From assembly GCA_905331475.1 (NCBI GenBank), contig CAJNYU010004660.1, positions 23,436 through 87,435 on the forward strand: a DNA stretch of 64,000 nt, written 5' to 3'. The notes under the pieces are model-generated. The model had not been told where the DNA came from, searched no databases, and saw only the letters and a list, made by a program, of their open reading frames with translations. Within the stretch, counting starts at the first letter, position 1; every line of letters begins with the position of its first letter. The position numbers were made by a program, and so were the translations under genes. This DNA is from Rotaria socialis (taxonomy: Eukaryota > Rotifera > Eurotatoria > Philodinida > Philodinidae). Below are positions 20,501-31,025 of this stretch, piece by piece.

Positions 20501-22909
20501 ATGGAAAGTTATTCTACTTCACTGTCTTTCTACGAGAAAGCACTTGAGATCCAACTTAAAAACTATTCACCTACTCATCTAGATCTCGCTGTTATCTACA
20601 TAGGCATTGGATCTGTGCATAATTCCATGAAAAATCTTTCAGATGCACTGTCATTTTATAGAAAGGCTTTAGAAATTCAAGAACACAGATGTTTTCTGAC
20701 TCATCCAGATTTAGCTATGACGTACAATAATATTGGTAATACGCATAGTTCTCTCCGAGAATATACGACTGCACTTTCGTATTATCGAAAATCACTTGAT
20801 ATTCTAGAGAAAAGTCTACCTGCTACACATCCTGATCTGATAGAAACATATAATAGAGTAGGATCAGTGTATAATTCAATGGAAGAATATTCTATTTCGT
20901 TAACATATTATGAGAAAGCGCTTGAAATACAAGAAAAAACTCTGCCAGCTAATCATCTTGATCTATCGAAGACGTATAATAATATGGCTTCGATTTATCA
21001 TTCAATGAAAGAGAATCAAATCGCACAGTCTTACTATGAAAAAGCCGTTGCAATAATCGAAAATGCTGTACCACCAAATTATTCTTTATTGGTTACAATT
21101 TATAACAATATTGGTGAACTGCAGCGTATGGATGGAAATTATTCCGCTGCAATATCATTTTTTCAGAAAATATGCACAATCCTACAACAAGAAAATGATT
21201 CAGCTTTTCATATAGAAAAGGTTCAAATCTTTCATAACATTGCTTCAGTATACGAATGCATGGGAGAAGATTACAATGCATTATCGTACCATGAGAAGAT
21301 AGTTGAAATTCATGAAAGAACATGTCCAACCAACTATTCTGAACTAGCAACATCGTTCAATAATATTGCCAGATTATACCGATCAAAGGGTGATCATTCT
21401 ACTGCTCTGAAGTATTATCAAAAGTCGCTTGAAACCCAAGAAAAGTTCGTTTCATCTGGTGATTTCTCATTAGCCACAGTCTACAATAATATTGGCGACA
21501 TGCATCATTCACTTGGAAACTACTCATCAGCACTTTCAAACTACGAGAAAGTACTCGAAATCGAATCAAACACTATTTCATCCGCTGATCCAGATTTAGC
21601 TACTACTTATAACAATATAGGATCAGTTTATGACTCAATGGGAGACTATTCTACTTCACTTTCATATTATCAAACAGCACTTGAAATTGAAGAAAAAGTT
21701 CTCTCACCCACTGATCTAAATCTGGCAATAACATATAACAATATAGGTTCAGTCAATATTTCAATGGGGGACTACGTGATCGCATTGTCATACTTTAAAA
21801 AGACACTTAAGATCCGCCAAGAATCTCTTCCACCTACTCATATCGATATGGCTGGAATATTTAACAACATGGGTTCCGTACATAGAATGATGGAAGACTA
21901 TATGAATGCACTATCATATTATGAAAAGGCAATTGACATTCAATTGAAAGCTTTACCATTGAACCATCCTGATCTGGCAACGACTTTCAATAACATCGGC
22001 GCAGTGTATAATGAAATCGAAAACTATCCATCGGCACTTTCAAATTTCGAGAGAGCACTGGAAATTGAACTGAAAACGCTTCCCGCTATGCATCCCGATC
22101 TAGCTATCACGTACAATAATGTTGGTGCTGTTTATGATGCAATAGGTGATCAAAATACTGCCCTATTGTACTATAAGAAAGCACTTGACATTCAGGAACA
22201 AAGTCTTCCTTCTGATCATCCTGATTTGTCAGCAACATATAACAATATTGCCATAGCGTATGATTCCTTAGGAGAGTATCCGAACGCACTCTCTTATTAC
22301 CAGAAAACGCTTCGAATAGCAGAAAAAGCACTTTTTCCTGGTCACGTTTCATTGACTGTAACCTACAACAACATCGGCTCAGTACACCGCAATATGGGAG
22401 ACAACATGAGCGCACTTTTATATTACCAAAAAACGCTCGAAGTTGAAGAACGAACACTCTCATCGACTGACCCTGATCTTATGACAACATATGATATTAT
22501 CGCTAATATATATATATTTATCGGAGAATATTTCTCTGCACTTCCATATTATGAGAAGAAGCTCAAAATTCAAGAAAAAATACTTTCAACAACTGATGTT
22601 CAACTAGCCATGAGTTATAACATGATTGGCTTACTACATCAATGGTTGGGGGATCATAGAAGGGCGCTCTCCTTTTTCGAAAAGACACTCGGAATCCAAG
22701 AGAAAACGCTCTCGGGCGCTCATACATCACAAGCAGTAAGTCATTTCAATATAGCATCGGCATTAGAAAGCGTCCCCCAGCTCAGCGAATCGGTTGAGCA
22801 TACAATACGAGCAATCAATATTTTACGTTATTGTTTAGGATCTGATCATCCTCATGTAAAATTATGTGAAAAATATCTTAATCATCGTAATAAAAAGATG
22901 CAATGCTAA
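17510..22909 (+). CDS. Giant ADP-ribosyltransferase with 32 kinesin-light-chain-type TPRs
   Basis: A single uninterrupted exon of 1,799 codons from ATG at 17510. Residues 1-240 are an N-terminal region with no family I can name. Residues about 255-390 form an R-S-E class mono-ADP-ribosyltransferase fold: Y268-R269-G270 (NAD-binding Arg), F294-LSTSTS with S296-T297-S298, and E348-N-E350 matching the E-x-E motif of arginine-specific enzymes. From about residue 430 there are 32 tandem ~42-residue repeats of the type YNNIGxxxxxMGDYxxALxxYEKALEIQ, the kinesin-light-chain/TPR_12 class. They run to the C-terminus, with only the first and last degenerate. There is no signal peptide or membrane segment, so it is likely cytosolic. 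Likely role: NAD-dependent modification of a target held by the TPR superhelix. ART-TPR fusions are expanded in rotifers, but targets are unknown. Confidence 0.88.
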   Translation: MLQSDPPSAEVLHSSIDYVTEDFTIVWLDSNIHEKTNSIVTLQRAFKHVKTFYELTSCLNFLQDADNQKVFLILSHGFADIFVPLVHDILKVFSIYILSDNKVESEQLLQEWKKVKGIFDNMAFICAQVMRNIKQCEKKFTSMSIISPASILDLNGLDPSFMYTKLLKEIFLEMGYDEKAKIEFIKFYHAQNGAVQSSALADFTRDFEDHSPIWWYTKEPLIYVTLNRALRTQNVEILLKMGFFIEKLHKEIQQIHSKTIPTKHKIIYRGQAISISDLEKLKKSEGGLLSFNNFLSTSTSYQVSSLFADSVRSDLDGIGIIFEIEIIPNNISIPFASLDNISIHSDHENEILFSMHTVFRIGELELIEDRLWFVKLTSTNDDDEQLQRLTEYIRTETKELTAKHRLGVMMIKMGEFDKAQLLFQTLLETVSNDDWADQAHLHQQLGSVLQFKGDGLQALSNYYKTLQLIQINNLSDYPLVATTYNHIGETHECMRNYSDALSHFEKALALQQKTSEFKQSDLAITYNNIGAAFQSKGENNSALLNYEKSLDILEKYLPSTHPDIATALNNIGTLYYRMGDLESAQRYHLKALKIQERVLTPTHIHLAATYNNLGLVHDLMGDHSSALSFYEKALRIRQAVLPCNHLSIAETYDTIGSVHRFMGDYPTAISYHEKALEIKKAILPSNHLDLCTTYNSIGFACKLSGDYTTGLSYYEKVLAIKQKNISQNSFLLAITYNNIASIKQLVGDYSISLIYYEKALEIQQKILPSNHLDLATTYINIGSIHYALGYFTKAFSYYKQALNIRQNMLPSIHSDQATAFKCIGDVYEIMGEHSDALLYYQKSLDIIQKNLPFSHPTFATICNHMAIVYQSIGEYSTALSYCSKALEIQEKMFPSFHFELATTYNNFGALQQLLGNYPNALLYHEKALEIQKKSYLPHHSDIATSYNNIGYIHCVLGDHALALSYFNKATKIQSEVLCSTHPNIVRTLTNLGMLYKSMESYSTSLSFYEKALEIQLKNYSPTHLDLAVIYIGIGSVHNSMKNLSDALSFYRKALEIQEHRCFLTHPDLAMTYNNIGNTHSSLREYTTALSYYRKSLDILEKSLPATHPDLIETYNRVGSVYNSMEEYSISLTYYEKALEIQEKTLPANHLDLSKTYNNMASIYHSMKENQIAQSYYEKAVAIIENAVPPNYSLLVTIYNNIGELQRMDGNYSAAISFFQKICTILQQENDSAFHIEKVQIFHNIASVYECMGEDYNALSYHEKIVEIHERTCPTNYSELATSFNNIARLYRSKGDHSTALKYYQKSLETQEKFVSSGDFSLATVYNNIGDMHHSLGNYSSALSNYEKVLEIESNTISSADPDLATTYNNIGSVYDSMGDYSTSLSYYQTALEIEEKVLSPTDLNLAITYNNIGSVNISMGDYVIALSYFKKTLKIRQESLPPTHIDMAGIFNNMGSVHRMMEDYMNALSYYEKAIDIQLKALPLNHPDLATTFNNIGAVYNEIENYPSALSNFERALEIELKTLPAMHPDLAITYNNVGAVYDAIGDQNTALLYYKKALDIQEQSLPSDHPDLSATYNNIAIAYDSLGEYPNALSYYQKTLRIAEKALFPGHVSLTVTYNNIGSVHRNMGDNMSALLYYQKTLEVEERTLSSTDPDLMTTYDIIANIYIFIGEYFSALPYYEKKLKIQEKILSTTDVQLAMSYNMIGLLHQWLGDHRRALSFFEKTLGIQEKTLSGAHTSQAVSHFNIASALESVPQLSESVEHTIRAINILRYCLGSDHPHVKLCEKYLNHRNKKMQC

Positions 22910-25564
22910 TCGTATGTACTCGCAAGTATGTGTTAGCCTATATAGTAAAGAATGAATATGAAAATGAATAGAAAAGCTAATGCCGTAATATATTTTAATC
23001 GATTATTAGGAGCTAAGACTCCTTTCATAATCGCATTCATTCTCTAGTGTATTTACTGGTGTCAATTGCTTATTCAATAACTCTTAATGATGTATTGTTG
23101 AAACTAGTCGAGTTACGTCTTAATCAGTAAATTACTCGTTATATTATTTGACCAATCATTACATGTTAATGCATGCAAAGACACTGAATAGGAGTAGTTA
23201 ACTGCCACTATCAGCAAATGATGTTTATTCGCTACTTCATTCTATCCAGAGTGTAACAACTGCATACATAACACATGTATGTATATATGAGTGAGAATAT
23301 ACAGAGAAGGAAAATAAATAAGCAAAGCGGGTCATCAATATCGGCACATGATCTAGATGTCGTACACCAAGAAGAAAATCGTTCAAAGAGTTTCTCACAT
23401 AAGAGTTTATAGCGTTTCATCATTTATGATTAATTATTTCGCCAGTTAGATCAAGAGGGCAGACATTACTCCAGTGGATTTGAACAGTATAAATCATTCT
23501 TTTAATGAAATTTTCAAAGTAAAAGTCGGATGCGAGCGACACCCGCGTGGGATACCACTCACACCTAGCCACTCCTTCTTGTTATACTCTTTGGCAACAG
23601 AAGATTATTGAATAATTACAAGAACCTTTTCTCTTGTAAAAACTGCATAGATAGTTTTCACAGGTAATTTCAGATTCACTATTCTCCAGTCGACTTTTCT
23701 TTTAATAGCACTTTCTGCACGAAAATCATTTTACTCAAACAATATTTCTTCAACATAAGACTCCGATTTGAATTCATCAACATCGACTACTTTCGATGAA
23801 ATTTGATAACTCTCACAATACATTTGAACACGTGACCTGGCATATGTGCATGTCTACAATCAATCAAGCCAGTAAACTCATTTTATTTCATATGACCCTC
23901 CTTCCAGTTGAGGGAACTGTATAGAATTGTAATAGTAGAAACAGATTCATGTCCATATCGTTGAAAGTGAAATGCACTGCAAATAAAATCACATTTTTCT
24001 AAATTTGATCATAACTAGTAGTATAAGGTGCCGTAAAAGCGCAAAGGCATTACACATACACAATTCTCCCAGACTTAAGGGTATCAACGACTATAAGAAC
24101 AATCGATTCTTGTATGGAAATTAAATTTATTTGTAATAAATATTGTTCAACGAACAACAAATATATTTTTTATACAATATACACACCAAGAGCTTTAGAT
24201 TAAAATGAAATTTATATAAATTTATTCTGTACAACGGTATAAATGATTTGTTTACTTCAATCAAGAAAATTCTGATGAAACAAGTGTTCAAATTAGAACA
24301 TTGTTTTGAATAATCATTTGTGTATGTCTCTAGTTATTAAACTTGCTCTTAATCAAGTTTATACAGCTTATCATTAACTTCTTTTCTGATGGATTAAATT
24401 GCTTAAAAATCTTTGAACTATTGATGAAGAGAAATGGAAAGAATAACACCTGAATTTTATTTGAAAGAAAAAGATTAAAGTTAGTTGAATTAGGTGAGTG
24501 TTACTACTGTTGGTCTAATCTGGTTTTGTCTGTTTTGCATAAAATCCTAAGATGTGGAATATACTTGCACAAAACTCATGCCAACAAAAGATGCTATAAA
24601 TGTTGATCAAGTTAAATGAATTAGTCAACTTCGCCGAATTTTATTTTCGCCGATTCTAACTTCGCCGAATAAAAATATGGACAAAAAAATATCGAATCAA
24701 ATTTGATCCATTCTAGATATAGAACTTAATTCTAACTAACTACTTTAATGGTGACTTGATTAATTAACCCCATCTGAGTTGGTCACCAACTAACTTAGTA
24801 ACAAACTGAGTTGATAACTCACACCCACATCCTAGTTCGACTAAAATAGAAATGCTCTTTGTATTTTTAACACCATAAATTAGCCAGAAAGAAGGACACT
24901 ATATTGTTGTAATGTATAGTAAAGATGTGATCTGTTCGTATTCATTTAGATACGAAATCGATAGGTATTTAATCCGTATTACTGTACAGCTAAGTTTAGC
25001 TAATAATTTTAAGTCAAATACTTTAAGGGTAGATCGAAACTTTGGCTCCTGAAATTGTCAAAGTACCTAAACATCTCTTCAAGGTTAACATTCATTGATC
25101 AAATTGCTTCGAGAAACGTTTTTATTATACTTCCAAAAACGAATTTCTTTAAATAGAAACAGAAAGCATCTAAAAGTACTATATTATTTCTAATGATGAT
25201 AAACAAAAATTACTCAACTTTTCCCCTCCGTCCTGCTCGTTATATTTGAGAGCAGTAGTTTGGTGTTTACACTTATAATAAACATGGAAACTATATATTT
25301 CAGCAACATTACATAACAAAAGTTATAGAAATGATCTACATCAACATTCAAACGATCTTCTTTTCATTTTTACTAGGATGAATATAATTTTCGACAGAAT
25401 ATGCGTTATTGCTTTAAAAGTTTTTCTCGAAGGAAAAGTCAATTTGTCGATTCTTCTCTGCATAGAAATAAGAAAGCAATGGCTAATGTTTATCCTCATT
25501 ATGCACGAATTACACATGACAAAAAGCGCCCAACTTTATTTCAAAGCACACATTCAAAAGATCA
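22910..25564. other. AT-rich intergenic DNA with minor repeats
   Basis: No gene supported. At 24630-24670 the motif TTCGCCGA recurs three times within about 40 bp. At 24755-24830 there are short inverted words (AACTCAG/CTGAGTT) beside ACTCACACCCACATCC, a weak telomere-like resemblance. Confidence 0.45.
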
Positions 25565-26603
25565 TCATACCACAGTTTTGGTATCAAGTGAATAAGAAAG
25601 CGCCAAAAAAATGAATAGAAAATTCGACATAGAAAATTTTATTGAGAACGCGGCATTGTAACAACCACGTTGTGATGTTGTAGCTGGTGGCTTTGTGGAC
25701 TCTGTATGCTTTATTAAGATTCTATTAAGTAAAGCACCCAGACGAGCACCAGCTTGAATAAGACGCTTTTCGACAACAGGCCAACTTCGTTGATAGTACC
25801 ATTCGCCCAAATTATACCTAATTGATGAATTCATCGTCACGTTCATTTCATTGAAATAGATTTGTTTACAAACAATATCTAAACTTTCACTAGCCCACTG
25901 TGTAAAATTATCATCATTGATTTTTGAAGCTTCATTTAACATTTTCGAATGCAAGTATGCATAATACGTATTAATATTCCCTGCAAATTCAGTACGCATA
26001 CGATGCGTCAACATACCGGTATCCCATAATGAATGCAGATTAGTTGTGGCTGTGGAATTCATAAAGCGAACTATATTTTACAAAACGAAAACGAAACTTT
26101 TATTTTACTTCCATTAGATAATAATACAGACCTGAAACACCATTTCCACCTGCATCATTATTAAAGCCTGCATGTAACGGTTGATGAATATCGCCAACAA
26201 AATGAACAAGAAAGAAAAAATCTTGCTGATGATGTACATTATTGTCAAATGTCTTTAGTCGTGTAGAATAATTTTTCAATGCACCATGAATGCATCTATC
26301 ATTGATGCAATCTCTTTCGTATATATAATTACAATCCCACGGTGGTGTATTGATATAATGTAACGGTTTTGACCATCTCCATGCGTTGAAACCAAATAAA
26401 TTGTCTGTGTCAAAATGAATAGTATCTGCCCAAAAGGCTATTTCACTCATTTGATTTGTCAAACGAGTTTTTACCCACTTGAGTGCTCTTTCGTCCAGTA
26501 GACTTTCAGCAAGATGAGCAACTAGACTATGGCCAACCCTGCCCCATCCTTCTATATGTGGTGTAATTGAGCATATTATGAGGAACAACAGTAAGGACGA
26601 CAT
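25565..26603 (-). CDS. Secreted S1/P1-type zinc nuclease
   Basis: Two exons on the minus strand, 26603-26132 and 26070-25565, joined across a 61-nt intron (phase 1) to give 325 residues. A hydrophobic signal peptide (SSLLLFLIICSI) precedes the mature N-terminus WGRVGH; in S1/P1 nucleases this Trp is itself a zinc ligand, and the His is too. Further ligands and motifs are in place: FWADTI, PLHYINTPPWDC, VHFVGDIHQPLHAG and, after the intron, NLHSLWDTG. Such enzymes cleave single-stranded DNA/RNA and release 3'-phosphates. In a filter feeder, digestion or nucleotide salvage is a reasonable inference. The C-terminus carries an extra hydrophobic stretch (FLFIFLALSYSL), which could be a GPI signal or tail anchor. 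All active-site positions appear intact. Confidence 0.9.
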
Positions 26604-27179
26604 TTTATTGGTACTATGTTTTTGACCTGATTTGATTTGATTTGCATATATTTATATGTCAGAATTAAGTGGATTAGTGTCAATAATACAAGTTTCAGGA
26701 TACTGCATATGATCAAGCTTAAATTTGTTTCGTGAAATAACACCCTGAATTTTAGCATCATTTCAACTAAATCCGCCAATCAATATGTGGACACCGTGCA
26801 ACATGAAATATTATACGATTACTTTACTGAATGCAGTTGGCAGCAATAAAACGTTTTCTGAATTCACAAATCAACAAATGAGTTGTTCTGAGTTTGAAGT
26901 GAAATATGATCTGGTTGTTTTCTTTTAAATAATAAGATCGATAGCAAATATTAATAAGAAGCAGGAAATGTTATATTTTTGACGCTTTATTTTTTCATAA
27001 ACGATAGTAGAGACCATCAATATATTTGCTAAGCATGACTTTTTTCTTTTATGCTTTAATGGAAGAAATAATGCCCGAAGGCCTATTAATACATCATGAG
27101 TGGTGCAGGTTGCAATTCATAAAAGAGACATCGAGACGAAACGTACTACAAGCCAGATAGAAAGATAGAAAAATAGAAA
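26604..27179. other. Intergenic, no feature seen
   Basis: AT-rich. Contains the presumed promoter of the S1/P1 nuclease gene on the minus strand. No coding or repeat signal. Confidence 0.45.
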
Positions 27180-28862
27180 TAACACTAGAGATAGGCATAC
27201 CTATCCTTCACCAGCGGAAAGTAATCACGAGGGTACATGTCGCTTCCACGTGAGAGGAAGGCAAAAAGAGAGAAAAATGAGAGCAAAACGCACAAATTTC
27301 TAATCAAGCCCAGGGTACAACAAGAGGAAAAAAGAAAAAGAAAATAACAAAGAAAAACAAGAAGAAAATAAGATGGGTTCGTAGCGCGATTGATGCAAAG
27401 GTGAAAGGCGGTCAAGGAATAGTCCTTAGTTTAGGAGTAGGAAGATTGGTTTGGTTTAGTTTAATTTCATAGGAATGAGTTTGAAAATTCTGTCAGTATC
27501 TTGAAAACAGATTCATCGAAGTTGGATATTGACTTTTCTTCACTGTTCTCTAACCATTTTTAGACATTTCTCGATGGTGAAAACGTGTGGAACTATGCGT
27601 TTAGATCTGAACACATGTTTCATGACGAATGCTTTCTCCAGCCACTAAGTCCTAAAGACATTTAGGGTGTGCTGTTCGAAAAGGAGGATTCCATCTACTG
27701 ATTTCTTTAACGTTTGCTTGTACTTTGTCCAGTATTTACTACATAGATTTTCTAGCTACTTTTCTTCGAATAGTAATGAGAAAATATAATTGTTCCAGAA
27801 CCATACTCCTAGGGTTCGTTTCAGGTACATGAGATAAAAATGATTCAGATGGTCCCGTTGACAGTTCGTTAGCAGTGGGAATATCCCGAACAGCCACGTA
27901 AACAGCGGGAGCACGAAGGCAGAGAACAGGATTCTTCGAAATTTCTGTGTTGAGGAATCATACATGTGACAGGATTTCACGATCGCTACTATTTGCCTTA
28001 TCTTATTTTTGTATTCAGTGATCATTTTTCCCCAGCCTAGCTTACATGTGATCTGGTAGGCTAGGCATTTAAAACTGTTTTTTTCAGGAGATTGCATTAT
28101 CTCCTATCGAAATTTCAAATTTAGGACTTTCGATCGCTCGGGCTGTCCGTATGAGCTCAGTTTTAGCATATTTTATAGACTGGACAGATAGGAATGAATA
28201 ATATTGAAGGTACTCAAATGACGATTTTAGTATCTTTTCTAGATCGAGACATTGTTGGGAGTAATTTACTCTCAAGATTCCTCCTACTATACACGCTAGG
28301 TCGCCGGCGAAGAAGGGAGGGAGGGTGTTTCAAAGAATGTCCACATATCACAATGGTATGTGATGAATATAGCAAAAGTTAAGCACGACCCGTGAAGTCC
28401 TCCTCTTCAGATAGAAAAGAACTTTGAGCGTATTCTTTTCATTTCTATAAACCCCACTCTGTCTTTAAGCCAGCTTTCAATCCATAGTAAGTAGGTCTTA
28501 GGTACGTCTAGTCTCGCTACTTTATATAAGCATCCGTCCCACCATAGCTGGTCGAACGCCTGTTTGAAATCTACAAATACTGTTGCCACTGGTATACTCG
28601 GGCTCATCAGTAATGCTATTTGATCTATAAGAATAAGTACTCGTGAATGTAGTCTGAAATTTGATCGGAATCCAGATTGGGAGTCGTGCAGATTTCCACG
28701 ATTACTTAGTACCCGTTGAAATCTTGTCAGAAACAGTCACTCTAATACTTTCAGGAAGATGTCGAGCAGAGAAATCGGTCTGGTGTCACTGATTGAGCAG
28801 ATATGCTCTTTTTTGCTGATAGCTTCATCTTTACATGCTTCCAATATTAAGGTTGTTACAGA
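27180..28862 (-). mobile_element. Dead LINE: reverse transcriptase pseudogene
   Basis: On the minus strand, RT fragments appear in order across three frames. They are DTRPISLLDIFLKVLE (about 28790-28740), QSGFR, VATVFVDFKQAFDQLWWDG (28585), IESWLKDRVGF, FFAGDLACIVGG (28320-28280), KYAKTELIRTA, KLGWGKMITEYKNKIRQ and VLPLFTWLFGIFPL (27900). The family is a bdelloid non-LTR retrotransposon of the jockey/CR1/I kind. The copy is inactive: stops follow KVLE and KFFSI, frames shift at about 28090 and 28400, and the catalytic F-A-D-D is F-A-G-D. Traces of the C-terminus with further stops continue to about 27440, then a 3' tail. No endonuclease domain is visible, so it is 5' truncated. Confidence 0.8.
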
Positions 28863-28867
28863 GGCCC

Positions 28868-29020
28868 AGCTGTAGCTTAAATTAAATCACAAAATAGAAA
28901 TTTATGTTTCTATTTAACCAATCAGTCAAAAATTTCCTATTTTCGATTTCTAATCTGAATCTTAATCTCTTTCCTAATTTAATCTGTTTTATTATTCCTT
29001 TTTTCCTATTTATAGTGTAC
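28868..29020. repeat. Dispersed repeat, copy 1 (inverted relative to 39735-39890)
   Basis: From GCTGTAGCTTAAAT through ATCTGAATCTTAATCTC to TGTACAACAC, this ~150-bp stretch matches the reverse complement of 39735-39890 with few differences. It abuts the 5' end of the LINE remnant and a pogo-like terminal repeat. Confidence 0.75.
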
Positions 29021-29025
29021 AACAC

Positions 29026-29090
29026 CCACAACCGTTCAAATAGGAGGTGGTCACTTTATAGAGGTGTTCATTTGTAGAGGTTTTACTGTA
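29026..29090 (-). mobile_element. pogo/Tigger-like terminal inverted repeat remnant
   Basis: Read on the minus strand from 29088: CAGTAAAACCTCTACA, then GAACACCTCTATAAAGTGACCACC. This CAGT start with repeated CCTCTA-ACC words is typical of pogo/Tigger-family termini, and it is flanked by TA. No matching opposite terminus or transposase frame was found nearby. Confidence 0.5.
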
Positions 29091-29545
29091 TATATATCTA
29101 TGTTCTCGTCTAAAGGAAACTGAATTAGTATTTATATTCGTTTCTTTCATCTTGCTTTTTCTGTTTCTGTTTCTCAAGTCAATAAAATACATTATTGACC
29201 TTGACCGCTCTTATTTCTAATACGCAATTCGTAACACGTGACAAATCTATATTTTCTTGACCCAGTGAACCAATGTATTTTAAGTACGACAAATAATAAA
29301 TGAGATTATTGCGGATCTTCATTAAACCCAATTGTATGTTTATGTCGGTATATTAGCACGTTTATCGGCGACATGTGATTTAATCGTTATTAAAAAACTT
29401 GACACAAAATTTGATAAAACTTGATCTTGTTGTGTGAATATATATCCTAGCACGGCAAGTCAACATGAATGGCATGTGACTGTTAGGAACAGTATAACAG
29501 TGAAAGTACATACAAACAGATAAACTGATGGCGAAGACACACAGT

Positions 29546-29934
29546 CATGAGCAAGGGGGAACAAACTGATTTCTTGATTTCTTGATTTCTAGTGATTTCT
29601 ATGACTGGAAATCAGTTTTTATATGATCATTGCAAACCAGCAGAAATCGTTCAGAAATGTTGAAAAATTATGAGAGATCAGTAGAAATCAACAGTGGGCA
29701 CTGAAAACATTGCACGTTCTGAAAAAAAAGGGAAATTAGTAAAAATCATCAGTAATCAATAGAAATTAATATTTTTTTTTCACTATATAGTTCGAGAATT
29801 TCTGTGATTTACAGTTATTTACATTTGTTTCTTGTAACTTCTAACAACTGCGTCGTTATGCACATCTTTAATGTATGATGATTTCTAGTGATTTCTGGTG
29901 ATTTTCATGCCTGGAAATCAGTTTATTCCCCCAT
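29546..29934. mobile_element. MITE-like element with ~25-bp inverted ends
   Basis: Left end TCATGAGCAAGGGGGAACAAACTGATTT and right end GAAATCAGTTTATTCCCCCATTGG are inverted copies. The interior is rich in GATTTCTAGTGATTTCT and its complement AGAAATCA, so it can fold extensively. No coding capacity. A third related end lies at 31605-31632. Confidence 0.6.
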
Positions 29935-31025
29935 TGGCGTCGACAATAAAAGCCGTACCGATATTGAGCACTTTTTATACAGGTATGGCATACTTGCCAA
30001 ATGCATCATTTTTTAATTCCTGGGGTACCTTTCAGACATTCGTGAAATTTGTTTTTCATCTCTGATGTTCACAGATAGATAGAATAAGATGTATTGATCA
30101 CAAACATTGTATGTTTCTGGAGGCTTGTCTCTTCATGCGAGACATATTAACCACATTTGAAATAGACATAAATTAGTTTCTACTGGGAGAGACCACAAAT
30201 CTATGTGAACGGTTCACTCAAATTGAGCCTGTACGACGCAGAATCATTTACTCTACAAGAATATATATGAAGATCTACATATAAAAATGCTCCTAGATTG
30301 ATAATGGTCAAATACCGCCCCCAATGGATCCAATGCTGTAAACAGTGATTCCTTGAACTGACAAAACCCATGGCTGCATGAGTGAATCAAAACGATTTTC
30401 ACTCAAAGCTGATAACTTGGCAAGTTCTTTCTAACAACTCTTACATGCCTCAATGAAAGATAATCGATAAAAATGAGTTTGATTTAAACGATCACGAAAC
30501 ACTCCGATAAACTGCTAAAAATAATCTGTATGAAAAGAGCTCATCGCTTTATCTATTGTAAGTGAAAACCACATTGTTTTCTTCTCGTTTTCTATTACAC
30601 CGTAAGCTCACTATTTATAGCATTGAACCCATTGGGCACGGTGTTTGACCATTATCAACCGATGAGCATTCTTATATGTAGATCTTCATGCATATTCTGA
30701 TAGAGTAAACGATTCTACGTCGAGTAGGTTCAATTTAAATGAATTTTTCACATCGATTTTCGGTCTTTTCCGCTAAAAACAGATTTTGGGCTCTTCCAAA
30801 AGTGCTTCATATGTCTCTTATGAAGAGACAAACGTTCGAAAGCACATAATACTTGAGATCAACACATGTCATTCTATCTACGTATTTGTGAACAGTAGTA
30901 ATGGTAAAAAACAAAAATTTTTTCACGAGTGCCTGATGATACTTCAGAAACGTAAAAATGATACTTTTGCAAAGTACACCTTACAAATATAAAGTATCCG
31001 GATCGATACGGCTTTTATTATCGAC
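29931..31025. mobile_element. ~1.1-kb foldback (long terminal inverted repeat) element
   Basis: The outer ends ATTGGCGTCGACAATAAAAG (29932) and the reverse complement of 31023 (AATTGGTGTCGATAATAAAAG) match, and the match runs deep inward. Paired landmarks are GTCTCTTCAT...GAGACATAT (about 30126 with 30835), AAGATCTACATATAA (30272 with 30690) and CCCAATGG.TCCAATGCT (30319 with 30635). Each arm is about 450-500 bp at roughly 75-80% identity by eye, around a short centre near 30.48 kb. No transposase frame. A transcript across it would form a very long hairpin. Confidence 0.75.
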
